From MED-G105 sp038522945 (lineage in GTDB: Bacteria; Pseudomonadota; Alphaproteobacteria; Caulobacterales; Parvularculaceae): 64,000 bases of DNA. The first letter of the stretch is position 1. Every line of letters starts with the position of its first letter. The stretch spans positions 62,001 through 126,000 of the forward strand of contig JBCBJV010000002.1 in NCBI GenBank assembly GCA_038522945.1, read 5' to 3'. Shown here in pieces: positions 1 through 7,938 of this stretch. The notes beneath the pieces were generated by a model. The model made no database searches. It worked only from the letters and a program-made list of their open reading frames with translations, and was not told where the DNA came from. Both the position numbers and the translations under genes were made by a program.

Positions 1-215
1 AGGACTGCAGCAGCAGCGGGCAGGTTCTCGTAGCAGTTCGCATGGACCCGCGTGACGCGTTTGCCAAACCCTTCCATGTCGTCGCCGGATGCTTGGAACT
101 GGTTCGCCGCTCGCTTGCCGCCAAAGACAAGTAAAGACCGATAGCCGCCTAGCAGCATCACCATCAGAATGTACCAGGCGACGAGCGCCAAAAGTGTGTG
201 AGCGGTCCAAGTCAT
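1..215 (-). CDS. MAPEG family membrane protein, C-terminus beyond the window
   Basis: Only the first 71 residues are visible; the gene runs off the left edge. Translation starts at an ATG at 215 behind a GGGAGG ribosome-binding site. A hydrophobic helix spans about residues 6-30. It is followed by a polar loop with FGKRVTRVHANCYENLP, which fits the MAPEG signature (basic residues, R-x-H-x-N-x-x-E-N-x-P). MAPEG proteins are four-helix membrane proteins related to microsomal glutathione transferase. Bacterial members of this short type have no firm substrate, so a glutathione-linked role is only family inference. It lies 138 bases downstream of ygfZ on the same strand. Confidence 0.75.
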   Translation of the reverse strand, partial: MTWTAHTLLALVAWYILMVMLLGGYRSLLVFGGKRAANQFQASGDDMEGFGKRVTRVHANCYENLPAAAAV

Positions 216-353
216 TAGGTGCCTCCCTCAGTTAATTTGGTCGATAGAATCGATCTTTTTAAATTCACGTCGGACCATGAAGTCGATACGGGCAAACGCA
301 AGCGCCTTTGGCAGCTCTTCAAGCGTGTGTGAAGACCTTCGAAAAAAGGCCGA

Positions 354-1187
354 CTATTCAGTTGCCAGGTATGTCGGTAGGTCAAGCGAGGCTGCGACCC
401 CCTCAATACTAGCCTGGTCTCCGCTTTCTTTTGTCTTCGCCCAGCGATCGAGGCGCACGATAGCGAGTCCAGTCTTGCCAGAAGCGGAAATAATCTTTCC
501 AAGGCTAGTCTCGCCTGAGTTGATTTCAGCCCCCTCCCGAAGGGAGGCGCCTTCACTGCGAACGATCACCGTCCGTTTGCGGACTTCGCCTTTGCGTTTC
601 ATCCGGCTGGTGACTTCCTGCCCGACAAAACATCCCTTTTTGTAGCTGACCCCGCCAAGGACATCATAATTGACGTCAAGGAGGAAGACGTCGTCTCCTT
701 CGAAATCTGCATTAAACTCCGGTACACCGTGAGCGAAGCGGCGCGCGTCATATTCTTGCCATTCAACTGACGCAGGCCGGTCGACCGCGCCGGACCCGTC
801 ACTTTCAACAATGCCGCGCATCCCCAAAACCGTCAGGCGCGGATCTTCGAACCAGTAAAGCGCGCCTTTTGGTGCGTTGGCGCCTTCCTCGGCCACGTGA
901 ACGAACAAATCAGGACGTATACTGATGTCAATTTTGGCCCGTAGGCGATAGAGCTTTAGCCGCTTTTCAAGGGCTGCTGCGACCTCGCTCGCCACATCGA
1001 TCAGCGCGCCTTCTTCGGTCGGGATGACAAAAAAGTCGAATAGGATCTTGCCTTGGGGCGTCAGGAGGCATGCAAAGTACGGGGCATCGCCGGAAGGGTC
1101 CTGGGTGATGAGCCCTTGCAGAAAGGGAAGGGTTTCCGCGCCCTTCAACTCGATGATCGTGCGCCGGGAGGATTGTGTGTCTGTCAT
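354..1187 (-). CDS. ygfZ: YgfZ/CAF17-like folate-binding Fe-S protein
   Basis: A 277-residue GcvT-fold protein. The signature KGCFVGQE is present at about residues 182-189, followed by TSRMKRKGEVRKR, as in YgfZ/CAF17. The family binds tetrahydrofolate and helps assemble or maintain certain 4Fe-4S enzymes, including radical-SAM enzymes such as MiaB. The conserved cysteine of KGCxxGQE is intact. It starts only 6 bases after the bioB stop on the same strand, so the two are probably co-transcribed. Since BioB damages its own Fe-S clusters during catalysis, the pairing suggests YgfZ supports biotin synthase here; that link is inference. Confidence 0.9.
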   Translation of the reverse strand: MTDTQSSRRTIIELKGAETLPFLQGLITQDPSGDAPYFACLLTPQGKILFDFFVIPTEEGALIDVASEVAAALEKRLKLYRLRAKIDISIRPDLFVHVAEEGANAPKGALYWFEDPRLTVLGMRGIVESDGSGAVDRPASVEWQEYDARRFAHGVPEFNADFEGDDVFLLDVNYDVLGGVSYKKGCFVGQEVTSRMKRKGEVRKRTVIVRSEGASLREGAEINSGETSLGKIISASGKTGLAIVRLDRWAKTKESGDQASIEGVAASLDLPTYLATE

Positions 1188-1193
1188 GAAACG

Positions 1194-2177
1194 TCAGATA
1201 AGGGTTACGCCCAACTTTTCAAAGAGCGATTGATCGCGGCTCTCGCCAGGGTTCGGCGTGGTCAGGAGTTCCTCGCCAACGAAAACTGAATTTGCCCCCG
1301 CCAGCAGGCACAGCGCTTGGGCTTCCTCGCTCATTTGCTCCCGGCCTGCGGAGAGCCGCACATAGGATTTTGGCATGGCAATCCGGGCAACGGCGATCAC
1401 CCGGGCAAACTCAATAGCGGGCAGGGCCTCGCTGTTCCCAAGGGGCGTCTCTGCGATGGGCACGAGCGCGTTGATCGGCACCGACTCAGGGGCGGGGTCC
1501 ATATTGGCTAGTGCCAGGAGCAACCCGACCCGGTCTTCGGCTTGCTCGCCCATGCCGACAATCCCGCCGCAGCAGACTCTCATGCCCGAGGTGCGTACCC
1601 GCGCCAGCGTCTCCAGCCGGTCTTCAAATGTGCGGGTGGAGATCACTTTGGCATAATACTCCGGGCTCGTATCAATATTATGGTTGTAATAGTCGAGACC
1701 AGCTTCTGCGAGGGCAGTTGCCTGGTTGTCATTCAGCATACCGAGGGTCATGCAGGTCTCAAGGCCGAGGTCTTTCACATCACTGACCATGCCGCAGAGG
1801 ACCGCCAAGTCCTTGTCTTTGGGCGACCGCCATGCAGCCCCCATACAGAACCGCGAGGCGCCTTCTGCTTTGGCCTTCCTGGCTTCCGCTAATACCGCTT
1901 CCCGTGACATGAGCTTGTCCGCCTTGAGGCCGGTCTTGAAGTGGGCGGACTGGCTGCAATAGCCACAGTCTTCCGGGCAGCCGCCGGTCTTGATGGAGAG
2001 AAGCCGCGAGGCCTGCACCTCGTTTGGCGCGAAGTGTTGCCGATGCACGGTCTGCGCCCGAAAGATGAGATCGGCAAACGGCAGCTCAAACAGAGAATCG
2101 ATCTCGTCGCGCCGCCAGGTTTTTGTTGGACCATCAATGTTCTGGGGAGCGCCGTCCATGTTCTTTCCTTCAGCCAA
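1194..2177 (-). CDS. bioB: biotin synthase
   Basis: Radical-SAM enzyme inserting sulfur into dethiobiotin, the last step of biotin synthesis. The 327-residue length is normal for BioB. The SAM-cluster motif CPEDCGYC has C67, C71 and C74, and is followed by SQSAHF. The later RLSAGRE segment supplies the arginine that ligands the auxiliary 2Fe-2S cluster in BioB. An internal ATG at 2159 is a possible alternative start. No other bio genes are in the window. It is the first gene of a likely bioB-ygfZ unit, divergent from the dihydroorotase gene across about 105 bases. I saw no recognisable BioR palindrome in that gap. Confidence 0.95.
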   Translation of the reverse strand: MAEGKNMDGAPQNIDGPTKTWRRDEIDSLFELPFADLIFRAQTVHRQHFAPNEVQASRLLSIKTGGCPEDCGYCSQSAHFKTGLKADKLMSREAVLAEARKAKAEGASRFCMGAAWRSPKDKDLAVLCGMVSDVKDLGLETCMTLGMLNDNQATALAEAGLDYYNHNIDTSPEYYAKVISTRTFEDRLETLARVRTSGMRVCCGGIVGMGEQAEDRVGLLLALANMDPAPESVPINALVPIAETPLGNSEALPAIEFARVIAVARIAMPKSYVRLSAGREQMSEEAQALCLLAGANSVFVGEELLTTPNPGESRDQSLFEKLGVTLI

Positions 2178-2282
2178 AAAGGTTTGCGCCCCAAGGCCTA
2201 GGCGGTCGCTGCGTAGAATTCAATTGTGGAATGCATCAGTGTCTCTCTGGCATTGACGTTCGCGGCGGCGTAAAGAAGCGGC

Positions 2283-3635
2283 ATGACAAATACATTCGAC
2301 TTGATTCTGAAGAACGGCACTGTGGTCAACCACGATGGTGAGGGCCTGCGTGACGTTGGGGTGCGCGATGGCAAAATCGCTGAGATCGGCGACCTCGGGA
2401 CAGCCTCCGCTGGCGAGACGATCGACTGCAAGGGGCTTCATGTCTTGCCGGGCATTATCGACAGCCAGGTTCATTTTCGAGAGCCCGGTCCGACGCACAA
2501 GGAGGATCTCCACACCGGGTCCAAAGCGGCTGTCCTCGGCGGCGTGACGGCGGTATTCGAAATGCCGAACACCAATCCGCTGACGGTCACAGCAGAGGCG
2601 ATCGAAGACAAGCTCGCGCGCGCGGCAGGCAAGGTCGATCATGCGGGCATGTATTGCGATCATGCGTTTTTCGTCGGCGCCACCCACGGCAACCCAAAAG
2701 ATCTTGCTGAGCTTGAAATGCTGCCTGGCGTTTCCGGTGTAAAAATCTTCATGGGCGCGTCGACCGGGGACCTCTTGGTAGAAGACGATGAAGGCGTCCG
2801 GGAAGTGCTTGCCCATGGGCGACGGCGTGTCGCGATACACTCCGAAGACGAATATTTGCTGCGCGAGGGCAAGGAAAAGCGCCGGCTCGGGGACTGGACC
2901 TCTCACCCGGAAGCACGCTCGGTCGAGGCCGCTGTGCGGTGTACGGAGCGCTTGCTGCGTCTGGCCCGGGAGACTGGCCGGCGGATCCATGTGCTTCATA
3001 TTTCCACCGAAGACGAACTCCCCATGCTGGCGGCGAACAAAGATATCGCAACTTGCGAAATCTTGCCCAATCACCTGACGCTGGAAGCACCGGAATGCTA
3101 TGAGCGCCTGAAAGGCCTCGCCCAGCAAAACCCGCCCGTGCGTGAAGCGCGTCATCGCGCAGGGCTATGGCGCGCGGTTCAGCAAGGCGTCTTCGATGTG
3201 ATGGGGACGGATCATGCGCCGCACACCTTGGAAGAAAAAGCGAAGGAATACCCGATCTCGCCTTCGGGCATGCCCGGCGTACAAACACTGGTGCCTCTGA
3301 TGCTCACCCATGTGGCGGAGGGCCGCCTGACGCTGGCCCGCATGATTGACCTCCTGTGCCACGGACCCCTGCGAGTCTTCGGGATCGCCGGGAAAGGACG
3401 CCTGGCTGTGGGGTATGACGCCGATTTCACTGTCGTCGATCTAAAGCGGCGCGAGACCATCACCAATGAGCAGCAGGCAACCAAGTCTGGCTGGACGCCC
3501 TATCACGGTATGGAAGCGACCGGCTGGCCGATCGGGACGATCATCCGTGGCCAGCGCATCATGTGGGAGGCGGAGCTCGCCGAACCGCCACAGGGCAAGC
3601 CAGTGAAGTTTCAGGAGACGATGGGGCGCAAATAG
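2283..3635 (+). CDS. pyrC: dihydroorotase-type amidohydrolase (class I-like)
   Basis: A 450-residue amidohydrolase that would interconvert carbamoyl-aspartate and dihydroorotate in pyrimidine synthesis. The fold is marked by DSQVHFREPG (about 60-69), GVKIFMG, VAIHSED, HVLHIST and GTDHAPHT, followed by the PSGMPGVQT substrate loop. Oddity: the usual metal motif H-x-H-x-R reads Q62-V-H64-F-R66, so the first metal-binding histidine is replaced by glutamine. The later histidines and the aspartate of GTDHAPH are present. I recall this QVHFREPG form from alphaproteobacterial annotations, so it may define a subgroup rather than a dead enzyme. pyrB is not adjacent. Function as a true dihydroorotase is likely but not certain. 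Confidence 0.85.
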   Translation: MTNTFDLILKNGTVVNHDGEGLRDVGVRDGKIAEIGDLGTASAGETIDCKGLHVLPGIIDSQVHFREPGPTHKEDLHTGSKAAVLGGVTAVFEMPNTNPLTVTAEAIEDKLARAAGKVDHAGMYCDHAFFVGATHGNPKDLAELEMLPGVSGVKIFMGASTGDLLVEDDEGVREVLAHGRRRVAIHSEDEYLLREGKEKRRLGDWTSHPEARSVEAAVRCTERLLRLARETGRRIHVLHISTEDELPMLAANKDIATCEILPNHLTLEAPECYERLKGLAQQNPPVREARHRAGLWRAVQQGVFDVMGTDHAPHTLEEKAKEYPISPSGMPGVQTLVPLMLTHVAEGRLTLARMIDLLCHGPLRVFGIAGKGRLAVGYDADFTVVDLKRRETITNEQQATKSGWTPYHGMEATGWPIGTIIRGQRIMWEAELAEPPQGKPVKFQETMGRK

Positions 3636-3660
3636 GCTCTTTGGTCCCGCACGGCCCTAA

Positions 3661-4515
3661 CTAATTGAACACGATTGTCTTGTCGCCGTTCAGAATGACC
3701 CGGTTCGAGGCATGCCATTTGACCGCGCGGGAGAGAACCCGCGCTTCGATATCCAGGCCTGCTTCGACTAGTTCGCTTGCGGACAAAGAATGGTCGACGC
3801 GCTCGACATCTTGTTCGATGATGGGGCCTTCATCCAGATTGGCGGTAACATAATGCGCCGTTGCACCGATCAGTTTGACACCGCGCTGATGGGCCTGATG
3901 GTAGGGTTTAGCGCCTTTAAAGCTTGGCAAAAATGAGTGGTGGATATTGATGCAGCGACCGCTGAGTTTGGCTGCGAGCCCGTCGGAGAGGATCTGCATA
4001 TATCTGGCGAGAACGACGAGTTCCGCTCCATAGGATTTCGTCAGATCATAAAAAGCAGCTTCGCCTTCCATTTTAGTTTGCTTCGTAATCGGAACATGAT
4101 GATAGGGGAGGCCATACCACGCGGCCATCTCACCCATAGTGTCGTGGTTTGAAATGATCCCTCTTATGTCTATCGGCAGGGCACCATTCTTCCAGCGGTG
4201 CAAAAGATCGTTCAAGCAATGCCCGAATTTCGACACCGCAACAATGGTCGGGATGCGCCGCCCGGCGTCAACGAGGGACCACGCCATGGAAAACCGGTCG
4301 GCGAGGTCGCGGAAGCCCTCCTTAAACGCGTCGATGTCAAAGCCGTCCGCGTTTGCACCCCTAAAACTGAGACGGGCAAAATAGCGTGCCGCATCGGGAT
4401 CGCTGTGGGCCTTCGTCTCCTCGATGAACCCGCCTGCTTCAAACACAAATGTTGAAACGGCTGACTGAATGCCAGCAACATCAGGGCAGTGGTACGTTAG
4501 TGTCCAGGAAGGCAT
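3661..4515 (-). CDS. purU: formyltetrahydrofolate deformylase
   Basis: PurU hydrolyses 10-formyl-tetrahydrofolate to formate and tetrahydrofolate, balancing one-carbon pools. The 284 residues comprise an N-terminal ACT-like regulatory domain (about 1-85, starting SWTLTYHCPDVAGIQSAVS) and a formyltransferase domain. The catalytic set is visible: ISNHDTM, NIHHSFLPSF and TANLDEGPIIEQD (Asn, His and Asp). The length matches the family. The gene is convergent with the dihydroorotase gene, leaving about 25 bases between stops. No clear Shine-Dalgarno precedes the ATG at 4515, but the ACT domain begins right after it, which supports the start. Confidence 0.95.
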   Translation of the reverse strand: MPSWTLTYHCPDVAGIQSAVSTFVFEAGGFIEETKAHSDPDAARYFARLSFRGANADGFDIDAFKEGFRDLADRFSMAWSLVDAGRRIPTIVAVSKFGHCLNDLLHRWKNGALPIDIRGIISNHDTMGEMAAWYGLPYHHVPITKQTKMEGEAAFYDLTKSYGAELVVLARYMQILSDGLAAKLSGRCINIHHSFLPSFKGAKPYHQAHQRGVKLIGATAHYVTANLDEGPIIEQDVERVDHSLSASELVEAGLDIEARVLSRAVKWHASNRVILNGDKTIVFN

Positions 4516-4680
4516 GGCGTTGCAGTCTCAAGCTTGGTCAAAAAGATCAGTCGGCGCATTAAATGGTGGGCGATTCCTGAAGATCGATGTGGGCTTTTAT
4601 TGCCTGGCTCCGGAAAGGACCGTTCTCGCCCCAGCCACTCCGTCCTCTCTTCCCGTCCTTGATCGATGCAAAATTCGCGC

Positions 4681-5184
4681 CTAATCTTCATCGTCATCGG
4701 CGACAGGGCCGCCTATGCTGTAATTCCCGGCAGTTTCATAAAAGGGGGCAACGAGGCGTTCGACAATTTCGCTGCCTTCCGCGGCGCGGGCAGCCGCATA
4801 GTCTTCGGCTCGGCGGGAGCACTCATCATATCGTCCTTGAGCGGAGCGATACCCCTTGTTGAAGGCGTTGACGAGTTGTTCCTGGAGGCGCTTGGTGGGT
4901 TTCTCGTGGGTGATGATCCCTTTCATGCGCTCGCGCCATACGTCGGATTCGCGGCGCGGCTCGCACATACGCCGCAAGTGGTGGAGCTCGCCGAAGATGC
5001 CGGAGAGGGCCGTCATATCCGCAGTGCGTTGCTTATAGTCGAGCTCCTGAGCGTGGGCAGGCGCAAAAATCAGCGCCGCTGACAAAGCGAGGCTAAATAC
5101 GGCGACGACTGGTCTGATACTGACTGGCCTGATACAGACTGGTCTGACACTGAATGGCCTGAAACTAAAATAGGACGTGTCCAT
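4681..5184 (-). CDS. TIGR02301-type secreted protein
   Basis: A 167-residue protein of unknown function that I recognise as the alphaproteobacterial TIGR02301 family, commonly found beside a Nudix gene, as here. The mature part has Q-R-T-A-D-M-T-A-L-S-G-I-F-G-E-L-H and a conserved MCEPRRESDVWRERM segment. The N-terminus is unusual: a pentapeptide pattern of the type RPxSV/RPVCI/RPVSI precedes the hydrophobic stretch VVAVFSLALSAALIFAPAHAQ. It is encoded by four 15-bp tandem repeats. AGGAAGA lies just upstream of the ATG at 5184, so the repeat really does seem to be translated. Export is predicted, with cleavage after AHA. Confidence 0.8.
   Translation of the reverse strand: MDTSYFSFRPFSVRPVCIRPVSIRPVVAVFSLALSAALIFAPAHAQELDYKQRTADMTALSGIFGELHHLRRMCEPRRESDVWRERMKGIITHEKPTKRLQEQLVNAFNKGYRSAQGRYDECSRRAEDYAAARAAEGSEIVERLVAPFYETAGNYSIGGPVADDDED
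5107..5166. repeat. 15-bp tandem repeat, four copies, inside a signal-peptide coding region
   Basis: On the plus strand the copies read GACTGGTCTGATACT, GACTGGCCTGATACA, GACTGGTCTGACACT and GAATGGCCTGAAACT. The period is exactly 15, so the reading frame of the minus-strand gene is kept. The repeat codes for the arginine-proline pentapeptides before the hydrophobic core of the signal sequence. Copy-number change would lengthen or shorten the N-region without a frameshift. Confidence 0.85.
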
Positions 5185-5264
5185 GCTTCTTCCTGAGCGA
5201 CAACTGTAGCCGTTTTTAGACCGAAATCGGTCAAAAAACAGTGGAGGGCCAAATTACTGGACGG

Positions 5265-5699
5265 TCAGGTGGATGACCTCAAGCCAATGGCTTGCCTTAG
5301 GGCATCGCGGGTCTTGTCCCATTTGAGTTTTTCCAGTGCCTCGTAAAGCGGGAAAAAGGCCGCGTCCGCGGCGTCGTCTGCCGCAACCGGTTCACCGTCC
5401 AGCCATTCCGCGACGAAGTCCACCATCACATAATGCTTGTCTTCGGCAGCCTCAGGCAGTGCTTCGAAGACATTGATCAGCTCGCCGATCTTGATGGCAA
5501 GGCCCGTTTCCTCAAGGACTTCGCGCTTGACGGCGGCCTCAAGGCTTTCGCCAAAGTCGACTTTGCCGCCGGGGATCGACCATTGGCCTAGGAGGGGCGG
5601 GCGGCCGCGCTTGATCAGGAGGACGTCCTGATCCCGGAAAACCACTGCCCCCACGCTGACGAGGGGGCGATTTGGCTGCTTTTGCTCGAATTCGCTCAT
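5265..5699 (-). CDS. Nudix hydrolase
   Basis: A compact pyrophosphohydrolase of about 144 residues. The Nudix box is complete: GGKVDFGESLEAAVKREVLE followed by ETGL, with the catalytic REVLEE. The N-terminal RPLVSVGAVVFRDQDVLLIKRG strand region is typical of MutT/ADP-ribose pyrophosphatase-like proteins. The substrate (oxidised nucleotide, NDP-sugar or other) cannot be told. Two starts are possible: MSEFEQ at 5699 (used here) or MSPGIAG at 5723. The latter ATG overlaps, on the opposite strand, the start codon of the divergent SRAP gene within a shared CATG. It lies upstream of the TIGR02301 gene on the same strand and may be co-transcribed with it. Confidence 0.88.
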   Translation of the reverse strand: MSEFEQKQPNRPLVSVGAVVFRDQDVLLIKRGRPPLLGQWSIPGGKVDFGESLEAAVKREVLEETGLAIKIGELINVFEALPEAAEDKHYVMVDFVAEWLDGEPVAADDAADAAFFPLYEALEKLKWDKTRDALRQAIGLRSST

Positions 5700-5721
5700 G
5701 TCGCCCGCTATACCGGGGCTC

Positions 5722-6420
5722 ATGTGTGGACGCTACCTCTTCACCTCGCCGCCGGAAGCGGTCGCCAATGCATTCAAGCTGGATGTGCGGGAGAACTTTC
5801 CCCCGCGCTGGAACATTGCGCCAACCCAGCCGATCGGCATCATCCGCCGGGGAGAGACGTCACGGGAAAAAGAGTTCGCCCTCGTGCGCTGGGGGTTTAT
5901 CCCTTCCTGGGCCAAGAAAGACTATCACGAGCGCATGGGCTCAAAGCCCTTGATCAATGCGCGCTCAGAAACCGTCGCAGAAAAGCCGACCTTCCGGGCC
6001 GCCTTCAAACGGCGCCGCTGCCTCGTACCGGCGGACGGATTTTATGAATGGAAAAGCGAGAAGGGCGGCAAGCAACCCTACTGTATCCAACCTTCTGAAG
6101 GCGGACTGTTTGCTTTTGCCGGGATTTGGGAGACCGCTCATGACCCGGACGGCGGTGAGATCGACACCGCCGCCATCTTGACCGTTGGCGCAAGCGAAGA
6201 CTTGAAGCCGCTCCATCATCGCGAGCCAATTGTTATTCAGCCTAAAGATTTTTCGGCATGGCTGGAGCCGGACGAGACGAAGCTGGAAGATGTTGTGCCG
6301 CTCTTGCGTCCGGCAGCTGACGGGTATTGGCGTTACTTTGAAGTGTCAAAGGCGGTCAACAATGCTCGCAATGAAGGCGAAGCGCTCGCCAGCGAAATCG
6401 GCCAGCAGGAGTTGTTTTAG
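5722..6420 (+). CDS. yedK: SRAP domain protein (HMCES/YedK family)
   Basis: Recognises abasic sites in single-stranded DNA and forms a protective thiazolidine crosslink through Cys2. I chose the start at 5722 rather than the longer frame from 5698 because the protein must begin Met-Cys: MCGRYLF. Catalytic residues are all present: C2, N79 (PLINARSET), E109 (GFYEWK) and H166 (HHREP). The 232-residue length is normal. It starts back-to-back with the Nudix gene, its ATG overlapping the Nudix upstream ATG in CATG, so its promoter must lie inside the Nudix coding region. Its stop is one base from the convergent sua5-like stop. Confidence 0.93.
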   Translation: MCGRYLFTSPPEAVANAFKLDVRENFPPRWNIAPTQPIGIIRRGETSREKEFALVRWGFIPSWAKKDYHERMGSKPLINARSETVAEKPTFRAAFKRRRCLVPADGFYEWKSEKGGKQPYCIQPSEGGLFAFAGIWETAHDPDGGEIDTAAILTVGASEDLKPLHHREPIVIQPKDFSAWLEPDETKLEDVVPLLRPAADGYWRYFEVSKAVNNARNEGEALASEIGQQELF

Positions 6421-6421
6421 G

Positions 6422-7399
6422 TCAACTGCGCGGTGCCGCTGCCCGTGCCAGGCGATCATTGATGGCAAGGCCGAGGCCTTGCTCAGGGATTGGCGCGACG
6501 GCGATGCCTTCAAGGTCATTTTCAGTACAAAGTGCATCCAGTTTGTGAAAGGCGCTGAAGAGGTTGGCTGCCGCTTCCACAAGGTCGCCGGTTGGGCTCA
6601 AATTGATCGTGTAGTGCCCTTGTGTCGCCGTGCCAAAAGCGAGGAATGCTTCTCCTTCGTTGGGGGCTATGGCGTTCAGGCGTAAGGGGGTCCCCGGGGC
6701 GTAATGGCTTTTCATCATCCCGGGTGCAACGATCCCTTCGTCATTATGGTGACGAATTGGTGCGCCCGTGACGCGCTCGATTTCCTCGACTGAAATGCCA
6801 CCTGGGCGTAGGAGGGTTACGGTGTTTGCGTCAATTTGAAGAATTGTCGACTCCAGCCCCACTGATGACGGTCCGCCATCCAGGATGAAGTCTACGCGTT
6901 CCCCAAGTCCGTCGCGGACGTGGTCTGCCGTGGTCGGACTTATGCGCCCTGACGGGTTTGCGCTGGGGGCGGCAACCGGTTTGCCGAATGCGCTAAGGAC
7001 GGCTCGTGTCAGAGGATGAGCGGGGACCCGCACACCCATGGTGGGCAAGCCCGCGGTGACCAGGTCGGCAAGATCAGAACTCGGTTCCCGCGCGAGTACT
7101 AAGGTGAGCGGACCCGGCCAAAAAGCCTCGCCAAGAAGGCGCGCCTGGTCATCAAGCTCAGCATACGCGCTAATTTGGGCAATTGACGCAAAGTGACTGA
7201 TTAGCGGATTGAACGTTGGCCGCTCCTTGGCGGCGAAGATTTTGGCAACGGCTTTCGGGTTGGTCGCATCAGCACCGAGGCCGTAGACAGTCTCGGTCGG
7301 CAAGGCGACAAGCTCGCCTGCTCGTAGGGTCGCGGCCGCTCTTTCGATCTCGGCTTCTCGTCCTTCGGGCGCTACCGCGTCAGAGCGCTCAGGTGTCAT
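6422..7399 (-). CDS. tsaC: L-threonylcarbamoyladenylate synthase, Sua5 type
   Basis: Makes threonylcarbamoyl-AMP from threonine, bicarbonate and ATP for the t6A37 modification of ANN-decoding tRNAs. Its 325 residues are longer than TsaC/YrdC. It has the YrdC domain (about 15-210; ALPTETVYGLGADA, FAAKERP, NPLISH, SANPSGRISPT, GLESTI) followed by a C-terminal Sua5 domain of about 90 residues, so it is the two-domain Sua5 form. The start is the ATG at 7399. It sits at the downstream end of a minus-strand run with DUF2237, DMT-transporter and coq7 genes, though gaps of about 70-105 bases leave an operon uncertain. Confidence 0.93.
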   Translation of the reverse strand: MTPERSDAVAPEGREAEIERAAATLRAGELVALPTETVYGLGADATNPKAVAKIFAAKERPTFNPLISHFASIAQISAYAELDDQARLLGEAFWPGPLTLVLAREPSSDLADLVTAGLPTMGVRVPAHPLTRAVLSAFGKPVAAPSANPSGRISPTTADHVRDGLGERVDFILDGGPSSVGLESTILQIDANTVTLLRPGGISVEEIERVTGAPIRHHNDEGIVAPGMMKSHYAPGTPLRLNAIAPNEGEAFLAFGTATQGHYTINLSPTGDLVEAAANLFSAFHKLDALCTENDLEGIAVAPIPEQGLGLAINDRLARAAAPRS

Positions 7400-7505
7400 C
7401 GATTTTCATCGCTCGATCGCATGAGGCATTCCGCTTTGCTTCCTTGATAACCGGTCTCCGCCAGTCAGCGCGCATTAATCAGTATGCCCCAGTCAGGTTC
7501 CTCAC

Positions 7506-7904
7506 TCAGTGCGTCAGGTCAGCGTCTAAGGCGAATCGGGTCAAGGTTTCCATGGGCACAACGGCCAGTGCTTCTTCGTGGGTGGCCTTCAAAAAAATTG
7601 GCGGGGCAACGCCCGCATCTAGGGCTTCTTTCCAGCGGGAAAGACAGACGCACCATTTGTCACCTGATTTCAGTCCGGGAAAAGAAAACTCCGGTCGCGG
7701 GGTCATAAGATCATTGCCGCTCCTTTTTTGGTGCAGCAGAAACTCGTCCGTCACTTCCGCACAAACGAGATGCATGCCCCGGTCGCGACCGTCAGTGTTA
7801 CAACACCCATCTCGGTACCAACCGGTCATGGGGTCGAGCGAACATGTTTCCAGCGGTTCGCCGAGAACATTGCGTGGGGCCGGGTCTTTGTCAGATAAGG
7901 TCAT
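7506..7904 (-). CDS. DUF2237 family protein
   Basis: A 132-residue protein with the family features: NVLGEPLETCSLDPMTGWYR, DGCCNT, MHLVCAEVTDEFL, GNDLMTP, FPGLKSGDKWC and CLSRW. Conserved cysteines (C in DGCC, VCAEV, KWCVC) suggest metal binding or redox chemistry, but no function is established to my knowledge. The frame is open further upstream (to 7997). The conserved domain begins a few residues after the ATG at 7904, so that start is preferred; no strong ribosome site was seen. Cytosolic, since there is no signal sequence. Confidence 0.85.
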   Translation of the reverse strand: MTLSDKDPAPRNVLGEPLETCSLDPMTGWYRDGCCNTDGRDRGMHLVCAEVTDEFLLHQKRSGNDLMTPRPEFSFPGLKSGDKWCVCLSRWKEALDAGVAPPIFLKATHEEALAVVPMETLTRFALDADLTH

Positions 7905-7938
7905 AGAGTCAAGTAGTGGGTCCAATGGACGAGAAGGC

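Noticed and set aside
2178..2282. BioR operator in front of bioB
   Set aside because: No TTATCTATAA-like palindrome is present in the 105-base gap.
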